Part shown: positions 44,702-53,498 of the stretch, piece after piece | Numbering within the stretch: the first letter of the stretch is position 1 | How the letters are laid out: each line of letters begins with the position of its first letter | Origin: Halomonas sp. JB37 | Lineage (GTDB): Bacteria > Pseudomonadota > Gammaproteobacteria > Pseudomonadales > Halomonadaceae | DNA length: 64,000 nt | Assembly (NCBI RefSeq): GCF_002332255.1 | Contig: NZ_NRGW01000001.1 | Location: forward strand, 2,046,001-2,110,000 | Reading direction: 5' to 3' | The notes under the pieces: model-generated | What the model was told of the DNA's origin: nothing | Seen by the model: only the letters and a program-made list of their open reading frames with translations | Database searches by the model: none | Position numbers and translations under genes: made by a program

Positions 44702-45181
44702 TTGACCAATAATGATATTTTGCGCCGTATACGGTACGCCTTTGATTTTAAAGATAGCACTATGATTAAAATCTTCGCCCTGGCAGATTTTGAGGCCAGC
44801 GAAGAGCAAGTGTCTTCTTGGTTGAAAAAGGAAGAAGATGAGGCCTTTCTCAATATGAGAGCCAAAGAGTTAGCCGCATTTCTCAATGGTTTTATTAGCT
44901 TTAAACGTGGTAAGCGTGATGGTCCGCAACCCAAATTAGAAGATCATTTGAATAATAATATGGTGTTTCAGAAGCTGAGAATTGCGTTGAATTTACAAGC
45001 AGATGATATTGCTGCTATTTTTGAGCTGGCAGATTTCAGTTTAAGTAATCACGAGCTAAGCGCATTTTTCCGCAAGCCCAGTCATAAGAACTATCGCGAG
45101 TGCAAGGATCAAGTGCTACGCAATTTTTTACTCGGCATTCAGCGTCAGCAGCGGCCTAATCAGAGTGACGTCGAGGCCTGA
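44702..45181 (+). CDS. yehS: YehS / DUF1456 family protein
   Basis: 159 aa made of two repeats of a helical DUF1456 module: NDILRRIRYAFDFKDSTMIKIFALADF with LNGFISFKRGKRDG in the first, and FQKLRIALNLQADDIAAIFELADF with LRNFLLGIQRQQRP in the second. TTG 44702 has AGGAG at about 44690. Function unknown; conserved in gammaproteobacteria. Confidence 0.85.
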   Translation: MTNNDILRRIRYAFDFKDSTMIKIFALADFEASEEQVSSWLKKEEDEAFLNMRAKELAAFLNGFISFKRGKRDGPQPKLEDHLNNNMVFQKLRIALNLQADDIAAIFELADFSLSNHELSAFFRKPSHKNYRECKDQVLRNFLLGIQRQQRPNQSDVEA

Positions 45182-45213
45182 GTTTATAAAAGTCAGCTTG
45201 CTGTATTACACAA

Positions 45214-45241
45214 AGAGGCAGGGCGACGTGTGCCTGCCTCT
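45214..45241. terminator. Hairpin between convergent genes
   Basis: AGAGGCAGG (45214-45222) and CCTGCCTCT (45233-45241) make a perfect 9-bp stem with a 10-base loop, between yehS and the minus-strand methyltransferase. A TTTGTGT follows on the minus-strand side, so it suits that gene best. Confidence 0.6.
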
Positions 45242-45261
45242 CTGCCACTTAAGTTTGAACG

Positions 45262-46005
45262 TTAAACTTTGACGCAGACGAAAATCACATTTCCTGCGTT
45301 TTCGTCCCAAGGGGTAATAGTCTCGTAGTTATGTTCAAAGACGTGAACGTCAAAGTATGGCTTCAACAGCGCTAATAATGTTGCAAAGTTGAACGCCACC
45401 ATCGGATGCTCATCGTTCCATTGCTGAGACTCTGCCCCGCTGATTTTTTCAATGCTGAGCCGAAGCGATTGTTGCTCCCCTTGGCCTGCGTAGTGCCACC
45501 CAGAACGAAACGTGAACACATCGCCTTCATGTTTGGCAGTGTGCTTAACAAATAAATCGTTATTAATTTTGTCTTTATCAACCGCATTAAAATAAAAAAC
45601 GCCGCCCGTTTTTAAGGCGCGGTGGGCGTGAGCAATACACGCTGTTAGCTTTTCAATCCCATCGTTGTAATGAATCGAATATAAAAAACACGTTATTAAG
45701 TCCTGAGATTCATCAACCGTGAAATCGCTCATATCCTGCAGCGTGAAATCTGCTTCTGGGCAGCGCTTGGCGGCGATATCCAGCATGGGTTGATTGATAT
45801 CAAGGCCGCTGCTGGTGTAGCCCGCATCAATAAAATGGCGTACATGTGGGCCGGTGCCACAGGCTAAATCCAGATGGCACGTACCGCCGTTGCCGAAAAT
45901 CTGATGAAGTCTACGAATGGCGTTGCTTTGTGCTTGGTAGTCGATATCCACGCACATCAAGTCGTAGTAGCCAGAAAGGTCGGTATAGAGCGCGTTGACA
46001 GACAT
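45262..46005 (-). CDS. Class I SAM-dependent methyltransferase
   Basis: 247 aa. LDLACGTGPHVRHFIDAGY is the SAM-binding loop, followed by GLDINQPMLD, DFTLQDMSDF and LITCFLYSIHY (post-I motifs), and a C-terminal substrate part. The length is normal for the family. The substrate cannot be inferred. It starts at ATG 46005, divergent from the cupin gene. Confidence 0.8.
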   Translation of the reverse strand: MSVNALYTDLSGYYDLMCVDIDYQAQSNAIRRLHQIFGNGGTCHLDLACGTGPHVRHFIDAGYTSSGLDINQPMLDIAAKRCPEADFTLQDMSDFTVDESQDLITCFLYSIHYNDGIEKLTACIAHAHRALKTGGVFYFNAVDKDKINNDLFVKHTAKHEGDVFTFRSGWHYAGQGEQQSLRLSIEKISGAESQQWNDEHPMVAFNFATLLALLKPYFDVHVFEHNYETITPWDENAGNVIFVCVKV

Positions 46006-46161
46006 GGTCGCCTAGTGGTGGTCGATGGGGTGGATGGCGCATAGTAAACGAGCGCGTGGAGTTTGAGAAGGAAGTACCGCTTCATGCCAGCGGTGGCTCA
46101 TTCTGAGGTGATAGTATGCACCGATAGAAACGTAATATTTCGTGCTTCTAGAGGATCAGCG

Positions 46162-46491
46162 ATGAACATTAAAGACCTACCTTTTGGGATTACTGACTGG
46201 GCTGAGATTGAGAAGACCGAGCATTCAGGTGAGCAAGGAGTGGCTTACTGGCGCACCCAGCACTTTGGCGATATGCGGGTACGTATGGTCGAGTATAGCC
46301 CCGGCTATTTGGCCGACCACTGGTGTGTAAAGGGCCACATATTGCTTTGCTTGGAAGGCGAGCTCCACACCGAATTAGCAGATGGCCGCCAGTTCGTACT
46401 CAGCCCCGGCATGAGCTACCAGGTCGCTGACAATGCGGAGCCTCATCGCTCCTCTACCCAGCAGGGCGCCAAGCTATTCATTGTAGATTAA
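46162..46491 (+). CDS. DHCW-motif cupin fold protein
   Basis: 109 aa cupin: VRMVEYSPGYLADHWCVKGHILLCLEGEL is the metal-side strand set with the DHWC motif, and GRQFVLSPGMSYQVADNAEPHRS the second cupin motif. AGAGGA lies about 8 bases before ATG 46162; the longer frame from 46063 has no support. Function unknown. Confidence 0.8.
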   Translation: MNIKDLPFGITDWAEIEKTEHSGEQGVAYWRTQHFGDMRVRMVEYSPGYLADHWCVKGHILLCLEGELHTELADGRQFVLSPGMSYQVADNAEPHRSSTQQGAKLFIVD

Positions 46492-46502
46492 GCTATCTGT
46501 AC

Positions 46503-46619
46503 CTAGACGGCACTCACCATTAGGCCTGCGCGGATAGCTAACCCTTTGGCGTCGTTGCCATGGTGATCGGCGTTTTTAAGCGCTTGAATGGTTCGCCACA
46601 TAGCATAGCCGAGCAAACC
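46503..46619 (-). pseudogene. Fragment of a DUF1206-like membrane protein gene
   Basis: The minus strand reads LLGYAMWRTIQALKNADHHG, then NDAKGLAIRAGLMVSAV, then TAG. This matches the repeat unit of DUF1206 membrane proteins (W-R, Asp-His-Gly and KGLAIRAG). An in-frame stop lies just upstream and no start is present, so only about 38 codons survive. Confidence 0.5.
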
Positions 46620-46642
46620 CTATGCAATAATGAGAGCAGAAC

Positions 46643-47329
46643 ATGAGTACACTTTCGTCATCGACACTTACACCCAATACGATGTTCTCCAGTACTGGCT
46701 CGTCACCTAGATTCTGGCGCGATGCTCGCATGCCTTATGTGGAACTACGTCATATTAGTGATGCGCGGCAAATTTGCTATGCCCCTCACAGCCATTCGCA
46801 TTGGTCGCTCGGGGCCGTTACCGCAGGGCGTAGCACGTTTTGCTATCGTGACGCATCTTACCGGATTCAAGCGGGCGACATGGTTATGATGAACCCCCAC
46901 TGGGTGCACGCCTGTAATCCTATTGAGAGCCAGCCATGGGCCTATTTGATGCTCTATATCGACGCCGAATGGTTGAGCCAGCTGCGTTATCAACTAGGTT
47001 TACTCGACGCGCCTGAATGGCAAGACATATCGACGGCCGTGGTGACTCAGCCAAATCTCTATGCAGAGTATTGCGATATGGCAGCATGCTTACTGGATGA
47101 TCAGCGAGCTATTGGCGATAAGCAAATGGTGCTGAGGGAGTGCCTATCTCTGATGATGCAGGCGCTTGCCCAAGATCCCCCTGTGATATTGCCTCAAGTG
47201 TCTTGTGAACTGGAAAAAATCGCTGCCTACTTGCGTGTAAATTTCGCCACTGACATCTCGCTTGAACGCTTATGCCAGCAGTCTGGCTATAACGCTGGTA
47301 TAGGCGGCAATGCCAGCGGCAGATGCTAG
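46643..47329 (+). pseudogene. AraC-family regulator, DNA-binding domain deleted
   Basis: 228 codons. The N-terminal cupin-like sensor is intact (HSHSHWSLGAVTAGRSTFCYRD, GDMVMMNPHWVHACNP). The C-terminal AraC domain begins (VNFATDISLERLCQQSGYNAG) but after the first helix-turn-helix the frame runs into the antisense of the facing lysE gene (IGGNASGRC) and stops. About 80 residues of the DNA-binding domain are missing, so it cannot bind DNA normally. Confidence 0.82.
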
Positions 47330-47707
47330 CCATGCTTTGGGGTTGAGCCACTGCATCACGGCGCCCGTAATAAAGCCCGGAGCATTATCGGCGCTTCTTT
47401 CCTGCAAGCGGCCATCGTGCTGTAACAGTTGATAGCTGAGATAAAGTAAAAACAGCAAGCCTGCCCAACGTAAAAATGCTTCCAGCAGTGGCAGCACATT
47501 CAAAAGTGAATAAAGCCCTGCACCGATACATAAAAACAGTGCAATAAACCCCAGCGTAGCGCCTGTCACAAAATTCAGCCCTTGAGCGATGGGGTAGTGC
47601 GTGCCGCTGCTCAGGCAAACGATATTCACCGGCCCTGGTGAAATAGAAGCAGCAAGTGCAAAGGCCGACATGGGTAGCATTATAGGTAGCAGTAGTGACG
47701 TGCTCAT
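47270..47707 (-). pseudogene. LysE-family exporter, C-terminus deleted
   Basis: 145 aa; the family is about 200. The N-terminal part is typical: MPMSAFALAASISPGPVNIVCLSSG, GATLGFIALFLCIGAGLY and MQWLNPKAWLASAAGIAAYTS. It then runs into araC antisense and stops (VIARLLA), losing about the last two helices. ATG 47707 follows AGGAGG by 6 bases. Together with the facing araC remnant it marks one deletion joining the two 3' ends. Confidence 0.82.
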
Positions 47708-47794
47708 TGTCATCCTCCTTAAGGAAAGCAAGGAGTTTGCAATGGCAGCCACGACTTCGTATTGAACAAAATTGAGGTGGCTTATTAAACGGTG

Positions 47795-48736
47795 TTAGTG
47801 CCCAAACACCGACCAGCCGGTACGTTGCACAAACATCTCCAACGCTTGGCTACCTAGCAGACTATTGCCGAAGGAATCTAATCCCGGTGACCAAACCGCA
47901 ATAGAGCCATGCCCTGGGGCGATAGCCAGTATCCCGCCGCCCACGCCACTTTTACCGGGGAGCCCAACACGAAAAGCGAACTCGCCAGAGGCATCGTAGT
48001 GCCCGCACATCATCATTAGCGAGTTAATACGCCGTGCTCTTTGGGGGGCTACCACACGAATGCCGCTGGGCTTATTTATGCCATCTGATGCCAAAAATAG
48101 GCCAGCATGAGCGAGCTGTTCACAGCTCATGGCGATAGCACACTGGTGAAAGTAAGTACCCAGCACCTTATCAACATCGTGGCGCAGGTGGCCAAACGCT
48201 TTCATAAAGTGTGCCAGTGATGCATTGCGATCGCGGTGCGCCATCTCGGAAGCAGCCACTGCGTGGTCAAAGCAGATGCTGTCGTCATCGGCGATATAGC
48301 GCACGAAATTGAGAATTTCGGCCAATGTTTCTTTGGGTTCATGGCCCATCATGATGGCATCGACAACTGCGATAGCGCCGGCATTGATAAACGGATTACG
48401 CGGTTTACCGCTCTCGTGCTCAAGCTGAACAATCGAGTTGAAAGGGTCGCCTGACGGTTCGCGGCCGACTTTTTTCCATAACGCATCGCCCATCTGCCCA
48501 AGGGCAATGGTCAGCGTAAATACTTTCGAGATACTCTGAATAGAGAACGGTGTGGTTGCGCAACCTGCCGAGTACACGTTGCCGTCCACGGTGGCGAGTG
48601 AGATGGCAAACTTCTTCGGGTCAACGTGGCCAAGCTCGGGAATATAGTCTGCCACTTTGCCACGCTCTTCTGCGTTCGCCATGGCTGTCGCAATATCATT
48701 GATCAAGTCTTGCATGGGCGTATTGTGTACCGTCAT
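47795..48736 (-). CDS. glsA: Glutaminase A
   Basis: 313 aa, serine-dependent beta-lactamase-like glutaminase releasing ammonia and glutamate. The SxxK motif is SISK (Ser68-Lys71); [34 protein letters not shown] (in pieces), and [12 protein letters not shown] are family landmarks. ATG 48736 is used; GTG 48751 and ATG 48715 are alternatives. Confidence 0.92.
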   Translation of the reverse strand: MTVHNTPMQDLINDIATAMANAEERGKVADYIPELGHVDPKKFAISLATVDGNVYSAGCATTPFSIQSISKVFTLTIALGQMGDALWKKVGREPSGDPFNSIVQLEHESGKPRNPFINAGAIAVVDAIMMGHEPKETLAEILNFVRYIADDDSICFDHAVAASEMAHRDRNASLAHFMKAFGHLRHDVDKVLGTYFHQCAIAMSCEQLAHAGLFLASDGINKPSGIRVVAPQRARRINSLMMMCGHYDASGEFAFRVGLPGKSGVGGGILAIAPGHGSIAVWSPGLDSFGNSLLGSQALEMFVQRTGWSVFGH

Positions 48737-48916
48737 TTGAGGCGGGGCCACACCCTAGCGGAAAAGTGTGAGGATGTCTTTAGCTTCACTATAACGCTAA
48801 TGACAGCTTCATCCGAGTGTAGGTACTGAGCAAGATTCGGGTCGGCAAACGCAGTCAGGTCGCTTAGGCTGCCAGCAGGGCACCACAACGAATAAACTGA
48901 CCGCTAGAGAGAACAG

Positions 48917-49801
48917 ATGAACGATTATGAGCGTATCGAAAAAGCCATGGCTTACATGGTGGCCCATGCAGCGGCGCAGCCTCATTTAGAGATGGTGGCT
49001 GATCACGTTCATTTAAGTGCCTTTCACTTTCAGCGCCTATTTAGTCATTACGTGGGGGTTAGCCCCAAGCGCTTTTTGCAGGCGCTGACGTTAGAACGCG
49101 GCAAGCAGCTGATTCAATCCTCATCTTCGCTACTGGATGTTGCCCATAGCCTGGGCTTGAGCGGCGGCTCACGGCTTTATGATCATTTCGTGCAGCTAGA
49201 AGCAGCGACTCCCGGTGAATATAAGCGCCTAGGTGAGGGCGTTGAGATTGCTTATGGCGTTCATGAAACGCCGTTTGGCCGCATCTTTGTTGCCGTGACC
49301 CCTCGCGGTATCTGCCGAATGGGGTTTGTTGATGCCACCAGCGCAGAGTCGCTGTTGGCACGGCTTGCCAAGGAGTGGCCGCTTAGTACGTTGCAGCACA
49401 ATACTGAGGCCACGCGTTACGCGGTAGAAGGGTTATTTGCTAAATCTAGGTTTTCTAAACCTAAACTTTCTAAACCCCAAGAGGGCGCGGCCGCTTTGTC
49501 GCTGCACGTGACCGGTACCAATTTCCAAATGGCGGTATGGCGAGCGCTGTTGACCATTCCTGAAGGCCAGTTAGCCAGCTATTCCCACCTAGCCCAGGCG
49601 TTGGGCGCGCCTAAATCCTCCCGTGCGGTGGGTAACGCCGTGGGCGCTAATCCCATCGCGCTGTGGATTCCCTGCCACCGAGTGATTCAACAAAGCGGCG
49701 CACTAGGCGGCTACCGCTGGGGGGTGGAGAAAAAGCAGATGGTGCAAGCCTGGGAGCTAGCAATGAACGATACAGCGCGTGCTCCCATGGCCACGTCTTA
49801 A
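48917..49801 (+). CDS. Ada-like AraC/O6-alkylguanine-DNA alkyltransferase
   Basis: 294 aa. Residues 1-105 are an AraC-type DNA-binding domain (HLSAFHFQRLFSHYVGVSPKRFLQALTLERG region). After a Lys/Pro/Ser linker with FSK(P) repeats (near 178-190) comes an O6-alkylguanine-DNA alkyltransferase domain with SSRAVGNAVGANPIALWIPCHRV and acceptor Cys253. The Ada N-terminal zinc domain that senses methylphosphotriesters is absent, so the usual switch is missing. Probably repairs O6-alkylguanine; it may also act as a regulator. Convergent overlap of 4 bases with the next gene. Confidence 0.9.
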   Translation: MNDYERIEKAMAYMVAHAAAQPHLEMVADHVHLSAFHFQRLFSHYVGVSPKRFLQALTLERGKQLIQSSSSLLDVAHSLGLSGGSRLYDHFVQLEAATPGEYKRLGEGVEIAYGVHETPFGRIFVAVTPRGICRMGFVDATSAESLLARLAKEWPLSTLQHNTEATRYAVEGLFAKSRFSKPKLSKPQEGAAALSLHVTGTNFQMAVWRALLTIPEGQLASYSHLAQALGAPKSSRAVGNAVGANPIALWIPCHRVIQQSGALGGYRWGVEKKQMVQAWELAMNDTARAPMATS

Positions 49802-50664
49802 TCAATGAGCCCGTTGGCATCATAAAATGGGAAAGGGCCCGGGTAGCACGCTATAAAACCTTGGTGAGTAATCATGCCATGCGCCGCTGACCACTGGTGC
49901 AGCAGGTAGCCGGGGGGCTCAAGCTGAAAGCGAGAAGGGCCGTCTGGAGTCAGGTCAAGGCTAACTTGGTGGGAAACACCCGGGCAGCTAATGGCTAAGG
50001 TATTTCCAAAGCGAGCCTGTATGCTCCGATGAAGGTGGCCGCAAAGCACGCGTTCTACTTGTGCATGTTTGCCAATGACGTTTTCTAACGCGCTCGCGTG
50101 CTTAAGCGGCTGTTGGTCCATATGATCAATGCCACTGACAAACGGATGGTGATGCACCATGACCAGGGTAGGTTTTTCGGGTTGCTCCGTTAGAATTTTA
50201 TCAAGCCACTCTAAGCTGGCATTGCTTAACTCCCCGTACGGTTTTCCGGGTACCGATGAATCTAGCCCCACGAGGCGTACCGGGTAATCGTCAATGACCC
50301 AATGAAGAAAGTCGCGGTGCTGAAACAGATAGCGATGTTCTGGGAAGGCTGCGCGCAAGCTTTGGCGATCATCGTGATTGCCGGGAATCAAATACACCGG
50401 CAGCGTTAAGTCAGACAGAATGTGCTTAAACGTGGCGTACTCTTCTGGGTGGCCAAAATCGACCAAGTCACCGCTGATCAGTACCAAGTTAGGCCGAGGC
50501 ACTAGCTGATTGAGCGTAGTAATCGCCTCGCGCAGTGCATTGGCAGTATCGACTTGACGATAAGAGAGCTTACCGCCTGCCTTGATATGTGGATCACTAA
50601 TTTGCGCGATAAGACATTGCTGAGAAGAGGGGCATTGCTCAACACTAAAAGCTTGATCAGCCAT
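49798..50664 (-). CDS. Metallophosphoesterase, CpdA/GpdQ-like phosphodiesterase
   Basis: 288 aa. The binuclear metal motifs are all present: ISDPHI, ISGDLVDFG, IPGNHDDR, VMVHHHPF and CGHLHR. This is the class III cyclic-nucleotide/glycerophosphodiesterase group. It is last in the ABC operon, overlapping the ATPase gene by 8 bases, so its substrate may be the imported compound (a phosphodiester); that is inference. Confidence 0.83.
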   Translation of the reverse strand: MADQAFSVEQCPSSQQCLIAQISDPHIKAGGKLSYRQVDTANALREAITTLNQLVPRPNLVLISGDLVDFGHPEEYATFKHILSDLTLPVYLIPGNHDDRQSLRAAFPEHRYLFQHRDFLHWVIDDYPVRLVGLDSSVPGKPYGELSNASLEWLDKILTEQPEKPTLVMVHHHPFVSGIDHMDQQPLKHASALENVIGKHAQVERVLCGHLHRSIQARFGNTLAISCPGVSHQVSLDLTPDGPSRFQLEPPGYLLHQWSAAHGMITHQGFIACYPGPFPFYDANGLID

Positions 50665-51739
50665 TCGCCATTTCCTTGGTGTTAATCGTCGTAGTCGGCT
50701 TATCGGGATGAAATAGCACGTTAAAAGGCAACGCTAGGCCAATCGCTGTGCCGTTTGGCCAACGCTGGCGCGAAGGTGCCTCTATTTGAAGCGGCACTGT
50801 TCCCCCGGCATCCACGAGCAGGCGCTGTGTCTGGCCTAAAAAAACGCTTTGTACCACCTGCCCCTTAATGTCGGCTTGATTAAGCGGTACCACTTGAATA
50901 TCTTCTGGTCGGCAGTAAATCTCTGTAGCCCCCAGTAAATGAGGCGCGGACAGCTCGCCACCATGTACCGCTAATTGGCCATCCGGTTTTGTTGCAATGA
51001 CGCTTAAACAGTTAACCGCGCCGATAAAGTCGGCCACAAAAGCATTGGCCGGCTGGTGATAGATTTCTTGTGGCGTGCCCAGCTGGGCGATGCGTCCTGC
51101 TTGCATCACCGCAATACGATCACCTAACGCCATCGCTTCATCTTGATCGTGGGTAACGTATACCGCCGTGGTACCTAATTCACGCAGTAACTGACCAATT
51201 TCAATGCGTAAGCGATCACGTAGTTTTGCATCCAATGCGGCCAAAGGTTCATCAAATAGCAGCACCTTGGGACGCACCGCAATGGCGCGGGCGAGAGCAA
51301 CACGCTGTTTCTGGCCACCGGATAACGCATCGATTCTTCGCTCGCCAAAGCCTTGTAAGTCGACCATGCGCATAGCTTCGTCGCGCCGTTGGGTGATCTC
51401 GAAACGCGACAGGCGTTGTAATTTCAGGCCGTAAGCAATGTTGTCGGCAACGCTCATGTTGGGAAATAGCGCATAGTTTTGAAAGACCATCCCGACGTCG
51501 CGCTTTTCAATTGGCAAAGTAGTGACATCACGCTGGCCAAACTGCACTTGTCCGCCTTTATCTGGGCTTTCAAGGCCGCTAATAATGCGCAGCGTGGTTG
51601 TTTTTCCGCAGCCAGAAGGCCCTAGCAGCACCAGTGTTTCACCCGCATTCACCTTTAGGTCAAGTGGCTGTAAGGCCATGTGGCCGCCAGCGAACGTGCG
51701 GCTACAGTGGGTTAGGGTAATACTGACAGATGAACTCAT
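50657..51739 (-). CDS. ABC transporter ATPase with TOBE domain (polyamine/phosphonate/iron type)
   Basis: 360 aa. Walker A LLGPSGCGKTTTLRIISG, Q-loop VFQNYALFPNM, signature LSGGQKQRVALARA, Walker B VLLFDEPLAALDAK, switch His in VTHDQDEAMAL. A C-terminal TOBE-like regulatory part follows from about residue 240. It pairs with the two permeases and binding protein of the same operon. Confidence 0.87.
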   Translation of the reverse strand: MSSSVSITLTHCSRTFAGGHMALQPLDLKVNAGETLVLLGPSGCGKTTTLRIISGLESPDKGGQVQFGQRDVTTLPIEKRDVGMVFQNYALFPNMSVADNIAYGLKLQRLSRFEITQRRDEAMRMVDLQGFGERRIDALSGGQKQRVALARAIAVRPKVLLFDEPLAALDAKLRDRLRIEIGQLLRELGTTAVYVTHDQDEAMALGDRIAVMQAGRIAQLGTPQEIYHQPANAFVADFIGAVNCLSVIATKPDGQLAVHGGELSAPHLLGATEIYCRPEDIQVVPLNQADIKGQVVQSVFLGQTQRLLVDAGGTVPLQIEAPSRQRWPNGTAIGLALPFNVLFHPDKPTTTINTKEMANG

Positions 51740-51814
51740 AGCGAACTCTCATATAAAGCAATCAGGTGTCTTTGAATGTGGAGCTGAATCTCAGAGGTCT
51801 TAACGGCGTGAGTC

Positions 51815-52603
51815 TTAGCGGCGTTGCTCGGTTAATCGCCCAGCCCATTGGATAGCCACCAGCAACGGCACCACCATCACCAAAAATATCAGCGTGTAGG
51901 CTGAGCCGATTTCCAGGCGCATAGACGCGTAGCTATCGGCTAAGCCAACCGGCAGTGTTTTAGTCAGCGGAGTGTGGAGCATCCAGGTAATGTTGAATTC
52001 GCCAATGGACAGTGTGATCACCATTAGCGCGCCTGCCAAAATGCCGCTCATACAGTTAGGGATGACCACTGAGAAAAAGCGTTGCCTGAAGCTTGCACCT
52101 AAGCTTGCGGCCGCCTCTTCAAGCTGGGGAAGCTTTGCCGTCTGCATCACGGAAAGTACTGCGCGCACCATAAAAGGCAGTGTGAAAAGGACATGACCAA
52201 TCAGAATAAATAGCCAGCTGCCTCTAAATTCACGATAGCTACCATAGGCGAGCAGCAGCGCTAGGGCAGTCGCCAACCCGGGGACGGCAACGGGGAGTAG
52301 GAGCAATTCTTCAATCGCATTGGCCCACCGGCGCCGGCTACGTAGCAGGCCATAAGCAGCGGGTACGCCAATAAGGGTAGTGATCAGCAAACAGGCGAGT
52401 GCCAGTTTAATGGACAGCCAAATCGTATCTGAATAAAGCTCCCAAACCTCATTTACCCAGCGCAGGGTCAAGCCGCTCTGTAAGCCAACAAAATAATTCT
52501 CGGTCAGCCCTGCCAGCACCGACATCGCTACAGGCACAATCATGAATAAACATACGATCAGCGTGAAGCTCAGCTGCAGTGTGAAACGTAGGCGCGATTT
52601 CAT
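51815..52603 (-). CDS. ABC transporter permease 2 (PotC-like)
   Basis: 262 aa with about six membrane helices. The EAA coupling loop reads EEAAASLGASFRQRFFSVVIPN, just before the last helices. It overlaps the first permease by 4 bases, so the two are translated together. A 75-base gap to the ATPase gene follows. Confidence 0.84.
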   Translation of the reverse strand: MKSRLRFTLQLSFTLIVCLFMIVPVAMSVLAGLTENYFVGLQSGLTLRWVNEVWELYSDTIWLSIKLALACLLITTLIGVPAAYGLLRSRRRWANAIEELLLLPVAVPGLATALALLLAYGSYREFRGSWLFILIGHVLFTLPFMVRAVLSVMQTAKLPQLEEAAASLGASFRQRFFSVVIPNCMSGILAGALMVITLSIGEFNITWMLHTPLTKTLPVGLADSYASMRLEIGSAYTLIFLVMVVPLLVAIQWAGRLTEQRR

Positions 52604-53496
52604 GCGGAAGCTCCTAGATTTCCGCCTGCTAATCGGCGGGCAATGCTTAACGCTATCCAGGTGATAGCGCCCAGCACAACGGAAAGGGCGGCCGCCATCG
52701 CAAAGTTGGCGTAGTTGGTGAATTCGCCGTAAATATTGAGGGGCAAAATGTTAAGCCGCGTACCCAACGTAAAAGCGGTACCAAAGGCGCCCATGCTGGT
52801 AGCAAAGCAGATCGCGCCGGTTGAGAGCAGCGCTGGCGCAATGCCTGGCACAATCACATCTTTTGTTACCTGCCAGGTATTGGCTCCTAACGAGCGGGCA
52901 GCTTCTTCAAGGCTTTTATCCAAGTTGTCACAAGCAGCCATCACCGTGGTAATGACGCGAGGAATGGAGAAGTAGAGATAGCCAATGAATAGCCCGGCTA
53001 ATGAGTAGGCGAACATCCAACGTTCGCCGAAAAGCCATAGGCTTGACTGTGCCAGCGCCCCCTGGCGCCCCCCTAGCATGATGACTAAAAAGCCGACCAC
53101 GACGCCTGGAAAGGCAAGGGGGAAGGTCAAAATAGCGACCAGCACGGCCTTACCCCAAAAATGCTGACGGGCTAGAAAAAAGCCCACAAAGCCAGCAATA
53201 GCGACTGCCGTTAGTGAGACAACGAGTGAGATACCAACGGTTGTCACTATGCTGATTAAGTACTGGCGATGGGTGAGAATAGTGAGATAAGCGCTCACGC
53301 CGCTACTTCGGTCTGCTTCGGCGCCCATCAATATTAAGCGTGAAAAAGGTAGTAGCCAAAAAGCGCAGAACACAATGAGCGCAGGCATTAAGGCGAGTAC
53401 GGCCACGAGGCTTTTATGCCGCACGGGTACTGTTAAAACCATCCATCGAGTTGAAAAAGAAGCAGCCCCCAAGGGCTGCTTGGATGCTGCTTTCAT
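52600..53496 (-). CDS. ABC transporter permease 1 (PotB-like)
   Basis: 298 aa with six or more membrane helices. The EAA loop reads EEAARSLGANTWQVTKDVIVPG. GGAGG lies 10 bases before ATG 53496, inside the end of the binding-protein gene; the intergenic distance is 2 bases. A strong terminator-like hairpin falls within codons 5-13, unusual for a coding start. A later Met (53442) would avoid it but lacks a ribosome site. Confidence 0.84.
   Translation of the reverse strand: MKAASKQPLGAASFSTRWMVLTVPVRHKSLVAVLALMPALIVFCAFWLLPFSRLILMGAEADRSSGVSAYLTILTHRQYLISIVTTVGISLVVSLTAVAIAGFVGFFLARQHFWGKAVLVAILTFPLAFPGVVVGFLVIMLGGRQGALAQSSLWLFGERWMFAYSLAGLFIGYLYFSIPRVITTVMAACDNLDKSLEEAARSLGANTWQVTKDVIVPGIAPALLSTGAICFATSMGAFGTAFTLGTRLNILPLNIYGEFTNYANFAMAAALSVVLGAITWIALSIARRLAGGNLGASA
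53460..53481 (-). terminator. Attenuator-like terminator inside the start of permease 1
   Basis: On the minus strand AAGCAGCCC pairs exactly with GGGCTGCTT around a TTGG loop and is followed by CTTTTTC. This is a standard intrinsic terminator. It follows the binding-protein gene immediately and could lower expression of the permease and ATPase genes relative to it. Confidence 0.68.
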
Positions 53497-53498
53497 GG

